Position numbers and translations under genes: made by a program
Notes under the pieces: generated by a model
Seen by the model: only the letters and a program-made list of their open reading frames with translations
Told to the model about the DNA's origin: nothing
Database searches by the model: none
DNA from: Coriolopsis trogii
Taxonomy: Eukaryota > Basidiomycota > Agaricomycetes > Polyporales > Polyporaceae
Assembly: GCA_020543525.1 (NCBI GenBank)
Contig: JAHYIO010000003.1
Location: 2,232,001 to 2,296,000, forward strand
Direction: 5' to 3'
DNA: 64,000 nucleotides
Shown: piece after piece, positions 10,604 to 21,102 of the stretch
How positions within the stretch are numbered: position 1 is the first letter of the stretch
Layout of the letters: each line of letters opens with the position of its first letter

Positions 10604-13388
10604 TCATGCAACAACCTCCACCTGCCTCGTCGGCGTCTTGTGCAGACTCGAGCTCTCCGAGCGGTCGTGGGGAACGTTAAGGCCCGCCTCCGCCGCGCGG
10701 ACGGCCGAGATCAGGTCAAAGTGGAAGAAGGGAGTGTCTTCTGGCACGATCGGTCCCTCCTCCTCCTTGGGCACCTCCTCGATGGCCTCAATGTCTGGCG
10801 CCTTCTGGCCGTCTTCGAATTGTCTCCTGCCACCGCGGTATGGCACGACAGGCGCGACCTCCGTGGGAGTGCGCGAGGACGAGGCACCGGTGCCGAACCC
10901 ACCCGCGACGAGTGCTCGGCGAATCCAGGGCGAGAGAACGGTCGCGAAGTGGAACTGCGGTTCAAGTGCATGAGTACGCTATTCTTAGGGAAGTCATAAC
11001 CGATGTCAAAGAGGCTCACCTCTACGGGCTTGTTAGCCCACCGCTCGACTTCTGTCCTGGTGTCGATGAGAGATTGCACGCCGGTCGTGTCAATGTGAGA
11101 GCTGATAAGGCAAGAGCCGGGGTTATCAGCCCAACGGATCAAAAGAAGTAGGCATCATAAAAATACTCACACTCCAGAGAAGTCGAGCACGATGGCGTGG
11201 AGGGCAGGCTTGGCGAGGTTCTCAGCGTTCTCATCCTGACCGGGCTTGGGACCCGGGTCGTTCCAGGGCCGGTCGCTCATTGAGATTTGAGTCATGTCCA
11301 GGCCGCGGCGGGTGTGCTGCTTGACGTGGTCGACGAGTGCGTCGTTGAGCAGGGACGTGTTGGGGTAGAGGACGCTCTCCTCGAAGCGGTACACGATCAC
11401 ACCGGGTGCAGGCGGCATAACCTTCACCGAGGAGAGCACACCCGGACGCTCCTTCAAAGGCACGAAGACCTCGCGGATTTCCGAAGGGTTCCTGCTCTCA
11501 CGGAGCGTAACCTTGCCCAAGAAAGCTCCACGCGGGTGCGCAATGCGGATCAAGAGGAGTGCGAGCGAGGCGCAGATCGAAGTATAGATGCCGTTCTCGA
11601 TGGTGGAGAAGATGGTGACGATAACAGCTGCGAGCCAGATGACGAACTCGAGTGGAGACACGCGCCAGAAGGAGTATACCTGTCGAGGGCTGGCCACCAA
11701 GTCGGCGACGGCGTGAATGACCACGGCGGAGAGACCGGCATTAGGAATCCAGAAGAACGCGGGGGTCAAGCCGTACAGCGCGACAATGACGACCACTGCA
11801 GTTAGGATACCAGCTGCGGGGGTACGGACACCAGACTTCGACTTCAGAGCCGACCGGGAGAAGGATCCTGTTGCAGGGTAAGCACCGAAGACGGTGCCAA
11901 CAGTATTCGTGACTCCGATAGCAATCAATTCTTGATTGGGGTTGATCTTGTACCCATTCACACGACCGAATGCTGGACTATTGTGAGCGTCTTCGTTGAC
12001 GGATGAAGCTCAAGGGTGGACGTACATTTAGCGATGGCAATGTGCTCCAAGAGCAGGATGATGGTCGCAACTGGTAGTTCTCCGGCCATGGCCGAGATGA
12101 GTTCACGGTCAATGACCGGGGGACCAACGTGCTGGAAACCACGGGGGACGTTCTCCAGGATTTTGATCGGATACTTGCCAGATGCGCTCTTGTGACTCCT
12201 GCAGAACAGCCAGGAAGCAATCGTCAAGACTACGATGACGAATGCGTTCCTGAAGACGGAAAGGAAGAAGAACAGTCTCTCTGTAAGTCTGTGGTTAGTT
12301 TCAGGATGCGCATGCAATACAACGTGCGTTGACTTACTCCTGCGCGGGAAGCGTTCCGAGAGCATGTCGCAGGCCATACGGATGAGGTACAAGCTGACAA
12401 GACCGGTAATACCGAAGGCAGCATCAAGCCTTGTGACAGGCAAGAACTTGAAGCAGTTGATGATGACTTTGTAGGTCGCGGCACGAGTGCTGCCCAGCTG
12501 TGAGCAAGGCACACAGTCAAGACAACCTTGGTACTTACTCGAAGCCTTTCTCGCCTAGAAGGTTAGGGACCTGACCAGCAACGATGTTGATGGCCGAGCC
12601 TGTCATGAAACCGCTAACGGCGGGGGCTGGGATGAACTCGACGAGCCAACCGAGCCGGAGGAGACCGATGCACAAGACGATGAACCCGCAAATGAATGCC
12701 ACAGTGGTGGCAATCTGTGGAGCTGGCCAGACATCCGGATGGTGTTCGTTTACAGAAGCGATGATGCGGGAGACCGTGAGCGACATGACAGCAACCGGGC
12801 CAATGGAGACATCCTTGGACGTTGCGAAAAGCTGGGTTTCGCACAGGGTCAGACACGTCAGGGACTAGAAGCATGATGTCAACGTACACAATACAGCAAC
12901 ACGCCGACGAAAGCTGAATAGAGACCATATTCTGTGGGAAGAGTGGCTATCTATGTCCGGATTCAGAATTAGGTTCAGTGATGCCTTGACGAGACAACGT
13001 CGTAATTACCTGTGCGTAAGACATGCTCTGGGGGACGACGACAATGCCGACGGTGAGGCCTGCGACGACGTCGCCATACAGCCACCCAAGGTCTGCGACA
13101 GAACAGTAAGATTTGCGGGCTCGTAAGCTATAGACGTCCGACGACTTACTATATCGGCTAAACCACCCGACGATCGGGAAGAGACTCTCGACGTATCGCA
13201 AGGCCTAAGAGGGAGAGGAAAGTAAGAGTCAATCGTAGAAAACGAAGAAGGCGAAGACAAACATCGCGCTTCGGGTCCCTGGAGAAGCCACTGGCCCATT
13301 CCTTGATTGTGACAGTCCGTGCGGGGTCTTCCGGTTGGCCGACTACGCGCTTTCCAAGGCTCTTGAGTCTGTTGAGTACTGGCGCCAT
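10604..13388 (-). CDS. SulP-family sulfate permease with STAS domain (copy 2)
   Basis: Predicted plasma-membrane sulfate transporter, paralogue of the gene at 1614-4486 in opposite orientation. Ten exons: 13388-13263, 13204-13150, 13092-13010, 12950-12888, 12831-12539, 12489-12338, 12280-12026, 11972-11171, 11101-11020, 10954-10604. They give 753 residues without a stop. Diagnostic stretches are DALRYVESLFPIVGWFSRY, LYGDVVAGLTVGIVVVPQSM, AFGRVNGYKINPNQELIAIG and the STAS segment VLDFSGVSHIDTTGVQ. Seven of ten exons have exactly the same length as in copy 1. The first, eighth and last exons differ by whole codons, so divergence is concentrated near the termini and in exon 8. No defect is visible. 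Confidence 0.93.
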
Positions 13389-15476
13389 GGAGAGGAAAGA
13401 CGAGGGAGGGGAAGGCGATGAGGTAGAGTAGCGGCTAGAGTAGGCCTTTTAAGACGTTCGCGGAAAGCGGACGGTAGATGGAGCAGTTTATCCAGGAACG
13501 GCGAGAGATGAGAGCAAATGTCGCAAGGGGCCTGACAAATGACAGAACCAAGACTAATTAGGTCCTATCTTACGGTATGGGCGTTGGGTAGTGTGGGATG
13601 GTCGTGGACGTTGTTGGCGAGGCTCGTCGAAGCCTTTGTGTGAGCGCGGGGTGTTCAAGAAGCTCGAGGAAGACGAAGCGGGAGGGAACTCGGGCGTGGG
13701 GTGTAATGAGCGAAGAGAAGGCGACCTCGAGCCCGGTGCCATTACTGATGAGGGCGAGGATGAAGTCAGCGACGAGCATGAAAACAATGTGCGCTCAGAA
13801 GCACGCCATCCACGATCCTCCTTGCGCAACACACGTGACTTGCCTTTCTTGGCCTTACACCACATTGGCGCCCTCCACATCTCGAACACAAGCCGACGCA
13901 ACCGGGTGGCTCAGCAGGGCTCAGCCTTGTCCACGGCGGCCCAGCTGGCCTGGCACCTGTAGTTCAACGTTCTGCCTCTGAGGTTAAGCCACGGCGCAGA
14001 AAAACGCCGACTCCGTCGAAGCCAGTCCTCCTTCTGCGACACAACGCTGATTGACCGCATGTATTGAGCTCCTCTCGGCTAGCCTCTCTTGAATTCCGAA
14101 TTCATGTTGCACAGGAGCAGCAATGGACTAACCACTGAATGGACATATCGACCCGCACGACGGACCCCGCGAATACTGCGTCGCGGATCTCGCACGCGTG
14201 TTCCTGGCTGCTATCCGTTGCGTAGCTGCCTGTAGCTATCTCGAGCCTCGCTCACCTTGTTCCTCGGGACGGCGACTTGAGCAAGCGACCCTGCATGGCA
14301 TCTCGTTATCGCGCATCATGAACGTCCTCCTCCCTCCGCTAGGCCTCAGCAGCGACCGACGGGGCCCCGCTTCTGGTATAGTTGGGACAAGCGTCGTTGA
14401 CGAATACTGGAGTGTGTACATGTGAGTGTTCTGACTTCGGGAGCAAAGATTAAACCTACACAGCGCGATGTCGACGTCCGTAATCGACGCATTGCATCAC
14501 CGCTCGGTCGCCTCGATCGCATCGATGGTTCCTACAGAGGCCGCCTTGACGTGAATCTGCCATGGCCTCCGCCAGCCAGAGGGTAGACCGAGACAGATAG
14601 TCGACGCCACCCTGTTCGTCACGAACTTCGAGTGCTCAAAGTCCGAGGGTGCGAAGCTACACAGATGAGGCCAGGGATAGCAGAAGCTGAGATGTGGACG
14701 GGATGCGTGTGGGAGATCTTCTGTAGATATAGAGTGGCCGACAGACGGCAGCTTCATCTCACACAACAACGTGTCGAGCCGCGTTCTTGGGAAGGAGGCA
14801 ATCACAGGCTTGAGTACGTCGTGGCTCGGTGTATGAACGAAACGAAGCTCGGGAATCTGGGAGAACCCGAGCAATTCGGAATTCGCTGCGGGTGCACAGA
14901 GAATGGACAGAGCGTTGTGGGCCTAGGACACTGTAAATGAGTTCAGGTGACTGGAACGCCGCAAATAGGGAATCTACAACGGTGTCGCTGATCTGGAGTA
15001 GAGTGAATAATAATATCTCGTGGAGACTGGATGCATCCCGTTCGATGACTGACAGACGGCCGACGAATCCACTGCACCTGCCGAGGTTCAGCCACTATTC
15101 CCGAGCTCTGCTGCATGCAAGATACGGGCCTCGTGCTCCTCTATATACCAAGAGGTTGCGGGGTTGGGACACAGTCTGGCATGGGTGGTGGTGAGGCCCA
15201 GGAACCAGGGTAAGATGCTGTGGACGTGTTTGATGGGAGGAGAAGGGCATCCGTATATAGCAGCCCACGTGGCAGAGTCATGGCGGGCAAGCGGGGCGGG
15301 CGCATCTGGCTCGCCCATCGCCATCGTCTGCCTCAGTCTTTCGCCTTGCCTCGGACAACAAGCCTGTACTTTTTCTTCTTCGCCGACGCCGTTCATCTCT
15401 AGATCTGTCAGTGCGCAGTGCGCCTGCGTAACGACCTCACGCAACGACCTCCGACCTCTAGCATACCACTCTAGCC
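13389..15476. other. Intergenic region between permease 2 and STRAP
   Basis: This is a divergent promoter region of about 2.1 kb. Open frames at 13.55-13.98 kb and 14.5-14.9 kb show no motif, no clean splice structure and arginine/serine-rich shadow-like composition, so I do not call them. A GTATATAG stretch near 15251 precedes a C/T-rich leader in front of the STRAP start. Confidence 0.5.
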
Positions 15477-16660
15477 ATGGCCTACACTGGCAAAGCCGTA
15501 CCCCTTGTTGCGCCCGGACACACGCGACCCGTTACCCACCTACACTTCTCCCCGCTCCAAGACGATGGCACGTTCGTTCTCATCTCGAGTTGCAAGGACG
15601 GCAATCCGATGCTCCGTGAATGGACTGGTGACTGGATCGGGACCTTCATAGGCCACAAGGGCGCCGTCTGGTGCAGCAAGCTCTCGCCGGACACTTCTCG
15701 AGCAGCATCTGGAAGTGCGGACTTCACCGCGTGAGTCTGTTTTGCTCTTCTTGCCATCTTCCTTCCTGACCGTGACTTCTGTTGCTCACCACGCTTGCTT
15801 CCATTAGCAAAATCTGGGACACGTACACAGGCGAAAGTCTGCACTCCTTCCCGCACAATCACATCGTCCGAAGCGTCGCCATCTCGCCGAGCTGCTCCCA
15901 CCTCCTCACCGGCGGGCAGGAGAAGAAAGTGCGGATGTTCGATCTCGGCCGTCCCGACGCCGAGCCCGACTTCCTCTTCGACAGCGCCGGCGCCCAGTCG
16001 CACGATGGCACCGTCAAGAGTGTAGTCTGGGTAGGGGACCATACAGGTGTGACGGCAGGAGAGGACGGGCTAATCAAGTAAGATCTCGACACTCTGCACC
16101 CCGTCTTTCATCCGCGCATTCTCCATACTGAGCACTCGCCCCGTTTCGCGGCTGACAGGTGGTGGGATCTGCGCACACGGCAGCTGACGACGAGCCTAAC
16201 GTTCCCGTCGCCGATCACGTCCATGGAGCTCTCGCCGCAGACGAACAGGCTGGTCGTTACGTCTGGGAAGACGGTCTCGTTCATCCCGGCTCTGCTGAAC
16301 GGGCCGCAGACGCACAGCCTGACGCTTCCGTACGCGCCCTCGTCCGCGTCCATTCACCCCATCCTGCAGGACCGTTTCGTCACGGGCAGCATCAGCGACG
16401 AGTGGGTGCGCATACATGATGTCACGGGCGAGGAGCGGGAGGTGCTCAAGGGACACCACGGGCCCGTCCACTGCGTCGAGTTCAGTCCGGATGGCGAGAT
16501 GTTCGCGAGCGGTAGTGGTGAGTTCGATCGGTGTCCTTCTGCTCATCTGTCGACACTCACCATCGTAATCACTGCAGAGGACGGCACGATCAGACTTTGG
16601 CAAACGACACCCGGAAAGAGCTACGGGTTGTGGCAAGGCGTCCCGGCGAACGGCGGCTGA
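15477..16660 (+). CDS. STRAP: STRAP-like WD40 repeat protein
   Basis: Orthologue of serine/threonine kinase receptor-associated protein (UNRIP), a seven-bladed WD40 adaptor linked in animals to SMN/snRNP assembly and mRNA control. Four exons: 15477-15730, 15808-16077, 16159-16517, 16578-16660; 321 residues. Characteristic segments in order are GHTRPVTHLHFS, ISSCKDGNPMLREWTGDWIG, FIGHKGAVWCSKLS, HIVRSVAISP, LLTGGQEKKVRMFDL, then KGHHGPVHCVEFSPDGEMFA and EDGTIRLWQTTPGKSYGLWQ. The last blocks are nearly diagnostic for the family. It is slightly shorter than the animal protein (about 350 residues). It is convergent with the NYN gene downstream. Confidence 0.92.
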
Positions 16661-17296
16661 TTGACTTTGGTCCAACTTAATGCATCCTCAATTGTAACGT
16701 CCTCCATCGCGTTGTCTATGTACTAGGTAAAGCAAATCCGGTTCTGCGCGTCGACGATCTCGGACGCGGGCTTCACGTAGCGATATGCCTGTACTTATCC
16801 ATTGCGGTCACGATATGTATTGGTCGACAGAGTGCAAGCATGAAGCACAACACGTTGTTACAGCAACCTCACCACGACGCGAAGACTGTCGTAACACCCG
16901 CACATGAGGACATATACCGTACGGTTCTCGTCCAACCAGGCATGTAAGTCGCGTCCTTGCGCCGTAAAACAACACCCGCCTCGCGGTCCTAGGCACGCCG
17001 GAGAACGGTACGTCGTCCGCTGAGTCAGGTGCAGCCTACGCCGCGTCCGAGCGACCAGCACGCTGCGACTACGCAACCTCGCGGCTCCAGGGTCGACCGA
17101 CGGACGCCCATTCATACACGTCAAACGTCAAAACCGCTCGCGGGACACAGAACGGCGACCCTAGGCTCCTCGGAGCGGGCACTGAGCACCCCACGGTTCA
17201 TATCTGGAGTCGACATGAACGCCGTCGACTGTCCAGGGTCGAGTCGAGATTGCTGCTCGCAGCGCCGCCTCCTCAGCCCCTATCGTGCTAGACAGC
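16661..17296. other. Convergent 3' region between STRAP and the NYN gene
   Basis: About 640 bp lie between two facing stop codons. No supported coding or structural feature was seen. Confidence 0.6.
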
Positions 17297-18927
17297 CTAC
17301 GCCCCACGCGCGGCCCCTGTCCCCACCCCCACCCCCGAGGCGGCCTTTCGCCGGAAGGCAGGGTGCAGCGCGACGTAATGGTGTCCGTCGAGCCCTTCCC
17401 GGGTGAGGGTCACGACGCCCTGCTCGGCCGCGAGCGCGGTGTACTCCTTGAGGCGGGAGACGCCGGCGCGCTCGTAGAGCACGCTGAGCGGGGCGACCTC
17501 TTGCGAGAGGAACTGGCCGAGCTGGGAGGACTCCGTCTCGGCGAAGCCTTCTGCGAGCCGGCGTCTGAGGACTTTGACGAGCGGCTTGAAGGCTGCGGGG
17601 ATTGGGGCGCGGGCTGGCGGCGCAGGCGCGGCGGGGACGGGGACGGAGACGGGGACCTCCTTCGCTGTGGGGTTCGCTGCGCGGGAGAAGACATACCCGG
17701 TGCGGTAGCGGTTGTCGGCGTCGATTGCGTCGGTGGATTCCGTCGTGCTGGGGAAGGTCCTGCTATAGAATACATCGACTGAGGTACGGATGTTCCGCTG
17801 TGGGGAGCTGGATGATGCGCCTGCGATTTGAGGGCTGGATGAGTCTTTGGTGTCAGGCCTTGTGAGGGAAGCTGCCCGTGGCGGGCCTTCGGCTCGTGGT
17901 ACCTGAGGGAATGCCATAAGTTGCCATAAGTCGTGGATTGCTGACTCCTACCGCGACGATGCGAGATTGCTACAACGTACCCAGCTCAGACCTTGTGTTG
18001 CGTTCAGTCCAGGACTGCCGTATTCGCTCTCGCGGGGTGGGTTCCAAGTCCCCGGATATGGAGAGGACAGACCCAAGTCACTCCTACGAGGAGTCCCTGG
18101 CGTATATTTGCTGATGTTGGGGGGCGGAGGGTCTGAGGCAGTCTCGGTCGAACCTGTTGTTGGCTCGTCCGTATGCACGTTGTCCGGCAGACGGACACTC
18201 GAGCCGGAGATGGTGGAAGGAGGAGTCATGAATACCGAGCCTGCGTTGCTCGGCGCGAAACCGTTGCGAGTACTGGGACGTGGAGGCTGGTTCGGGGTTT
18301 GTACTGGCACGGCGGCATCAAGTTGAGGCGGATCCGGGAGGAAATCCTCTGGCCACTGGTGAACAACCTCGGCCTGAGCCTTGAGGCTGCTGTGCGCTGC
18401 CCTCGGGGCGAGTAGCACCACTCGGTACTGGCGCAACGCTAGGATGGAAACGGCGTAGACAAAGTCGCGGTCCCCCGAGATTAAAATGATTGTGGAAGGA
18501 GCTGGAGTGTCGATTGCATGCGCCATCATATCCACTGTGAGGTCGCAGATAAAGCAAGAGGTCAGCTTGGACGTCGAGATTGTCATGTATGCGCGATCTG
18601 ACCCATCATCATCTTATCCGCTACGTCCTTCCTGCCGTTGTGCGGACAGTCGATGAGAGAGACGCCACAAGACTGAAGTTCGGAACGTAGAGCGATGGAC
18701 CGGGGCGAGGGTTGCTCTGGATACTCGAGGTATGCTTTGAAGGACTTTACGCTGCCGTATTGGAGCGCGAGACGTCGTATCTTGTTCACTATGGCATACG
18801 ACGACGGTTCGAGCGCCGGCAGAGCGCAGTTCTCTGCATCCGTAGGTCAGTGACCTGGGGGTAGAACAAGGATAGAAGGATTGTCGTCGTTACCGTAGTC
18901 CCAGAAAATTGCGACCGTTGGCGACAT
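17297..18927 (-). CDS. NYN-domain (PIN-like) RNase family protein
   Basis: Member of the NYN family (limkain/MARF1-like PIN-fold nucleases), probably a metal-dependent RNase or RNA-binding regulator. Four exons: 18927-18894, 18833-18603, 18534-17981, 17902-17297; 474 residues. Removing intron 1 restores VAIFWDYENC with the first acidic site. Next come NKIRRLALQYGSVKSFKAYL, DCPHNGRKDVADKMMMVDMM and STIILISGDRDFVYAVSIL. The Asp/Asn set typical of active NYN nucleases (WDYEN, KDVADK, SGDRDF) is present. After ~160 residues a disordered Ser/Pro-rich linker leads to a C-terminal winged-helix-like module (FKPLVKVLRRRLAEGF ... YVALHPAF). The left-edge gene at 1-405 carries the same module. Its RNA target is unknown. 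Confidence 0.88.
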
Positions 18928-20140
18928 GTTCTCGCTGTGCTGACAATGGAACAGAGTGTAGGAGAACGAGGGTAAGCCAGGCGAGATGATATCTAGCTCG
19001 ACTCGACTCGAAGGCACCCTGAAGAAGTTGACACGCGTAGGAGGCGTGCGGACGTGCTCGTGGACACTGAGAGCAATATGGAAGAAGCGCATCCAGTTCG
19101 AACACAGGCTAGGCCTCTGGCAAAGGCGCGGCTCCGTGCGGTGGCCAGGTTCGGATGCGGATCACCCAGTATACCTCGTCCGGAGCATGTCGTATACCAA
19201 AAGCTCGACGACGACATGTGCATTGTGCTCGTCGGGGTTGGTTGTACGAGCTCGTAGCCTTAGGACTCTCGAGAAGCCATCCTCGGACGCCATGATTGGT
19301 CCGGATCAGAATCCGACTTGGAGTCGGACCTTTCGCCGGCGTTGTCCGAGCGGCACCTGCAATCCTGCTGTAAGGAAAGTTGTTGTTACCCGCCATCACA
19401 CTGTGTTCAGCACTCACCATATCAGAGCACTCCATACCGTGGCTTGCAGGCCGACAGATACTTCAGTCAATGTCCAAAGCACCCCACTCAGGCTGTACTT
19501 TGCGAATGTCACAATGTACGGGCGTAATGACGCTGACCGTACCTCGCCGAATTCTACATCGACTTTGGTCTTGGCTCACTGTACAGGTCGGAGACTCCTG
19601 CCATCGAAAAGTACCCGTACGCCGTCCTGCGAGACTCACTTAACAGTGCTATGTACGAAGGAAATCGGGGACCACCCCCATGTCGAGCTCTCACACCAGC
19701 TTGAACAGATCCCCATCACCAGTGTTCACTCGCCATCCTCCTTCACGTCTGCCTTCCCTGCCCAGTACAGAGCTTCTGAACTCCATCGCATGTGGAGCAC
19801 ATTATTCCGGTGCTCTTCCAGCACAATCCAACAAGCCGCTTCTGTCTGAGGGCAGCTGGAGGGCGCGCAGGCTCGATCAAAGCGCGGACGGACTGGAATC
19901 GAGATTTCAGGACGTCCTCGATGACCTTCTGCAGGTGGGTGCCGGCTAGGCTTGAGTTCCTCCCATTACGCCAATCTATCGGATGAGCTCACCCCGTGGA
20001 ATGTAGCTGTACGACTGTAAGCCCACCCTTGAGATCCTCCATAGAAGGTTCCGGCACGATGCAGTCATCGAACATCTGCTCTTCGTATGCATCGGGCTCC
20101 GTGATATAACCACAGTCGCGTTCGCAATGGTGCGTTCCCT
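18928..20140. other. Unresolved region upstream of the NYN gene
   Basis: About 1.2 kb contains short protein-like open stretches on both strands (for example plus 19449-19514 and 19789-19949; minus 19976-20120) with plausible splice sites. No single model keeps a frame. It may contain the 5' exons of the plus-strand gene ending at 20587, or a decayed gene. It also holds the NYN promoter. Confidence 0.3.
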
Positions 20141-20587
20141 TTGCTTCCGCCAAAGTTTGAGCAATGCACGGCACTCACCTGCGAGCAGCCTCACTATATC
20201 GCGTCTTCCGAACGCGTCTCAGCCCGCATTGTCTTCACCGGGCACTCTCCGAACCGACTCATATTCATCCACACCCAGAGATACACATTCCGCTTGATTC
20301 GCGCCACGAAGGTGAGTGAAGAAGGACGGATGTCTACTTCGGGTGCTGATTCCGTCTTTCGTTAGGAGGTTACCTCCGTCATCTTTGTCGAGCTGGACGA
20401 CGACATGAGGATCCGTCGATTGATTGATCAAAGGAATGGAGGGGGATCTCCAGGAGGACGGACTGCATCCTTCTTCCGGACACTTCTAACGAAAGTGTTG
20501 TCGTGGACGACCCGGCCCCCGAGGGAACCCAAGCTATCGCCAGAGACTGCGAAACTACCGCAAGAGACAGAAGGATCGCCTAATTAG
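20141..20587 (+). CDS. Unknown protein, last two exons
   Basis: I recognise no family. Two exons are supported: an open stretch ending at 20311 (ARIVFTGHSPNRLIFIHTQR, then YTFRLIRATK) and exon 20366-20587 (EVTSVIFVELDDDMRIRRLI ... ending KLPQETEGSPN). A canonical 54 bp intron (GTGAGT...TTAG, 20312-20365) joins them in phase 0. Codon use looks coding and the tail is basic then acidic. The start and upstream exons are not resolved, so the left limit is only the extent of the open frame. The opposite strand also stays open across part of this interval, which lowers certainty. Confidence 0.4.
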
Positions 20588-21102
20588 ACCAAGACTGGAT
20601 GACGCGTTCCATTTGGGTTCGAGATGGTTTGTGTTCACGGGCAACACAATCTCTGTGTTGTGCATGTACGTTGATAGACTGTGGATTGACGAGCAACTTG
20701 GATTCAGAACCACCTCTCCATCAGCAAGCGTGGTCCCAAGTTGAAGATAGCTAGTCATGGCATGAACGCGCGCTTCCGCGACATGGTTTTTGACCACGAC
20801 TGTCAACCTACACGCTGTATTGCACTCATGCTAAGACGTCTTCTTTGCGTCAAAATAACCCCGGCCTCTGTACGACTCAGGCAATGGCGCCAACACCGAT
20901 GACCACGCTTATCCCCTAGTGTCAGACCGCAGAGGCAACGGAGTCCCATGATCGTCCCATGACCTACTTCTCGAACCGGCTTCCCTGCTGCTTTGCCGTC
21001 GTATAAGGATGACGAGGAGAGGGAAGCCCCCAGGCGTTTCAGCACATTCTCCGCATATCTCATCTCGACTGCAAGCACCATTGTGAACTAGGTTGGATTA
21101 CA
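20588..21102. other. Intergenic region before the SDR gene
   Basis: No supported gene. Short minus-strand open frames (20806-20555, 21081-20803) lack motifs and are probably chance. Confidence 0.5.

Noticed and set aside
13554..13981. Overlapping open frames on both strands upstream of permease 2
   Set aside because: No splice structure, no motif, and the two strands mirror each other in openness.
19976..20174. Minus-strand protein-like frame (YEEQMFDDCIVPEPSMEDL)
   Set aside because: It reads well and can be spliced to 19680-19930, but the upstream boundary fails and the plus-strand exons beside it have better splice support. Left as unresolved and not called.
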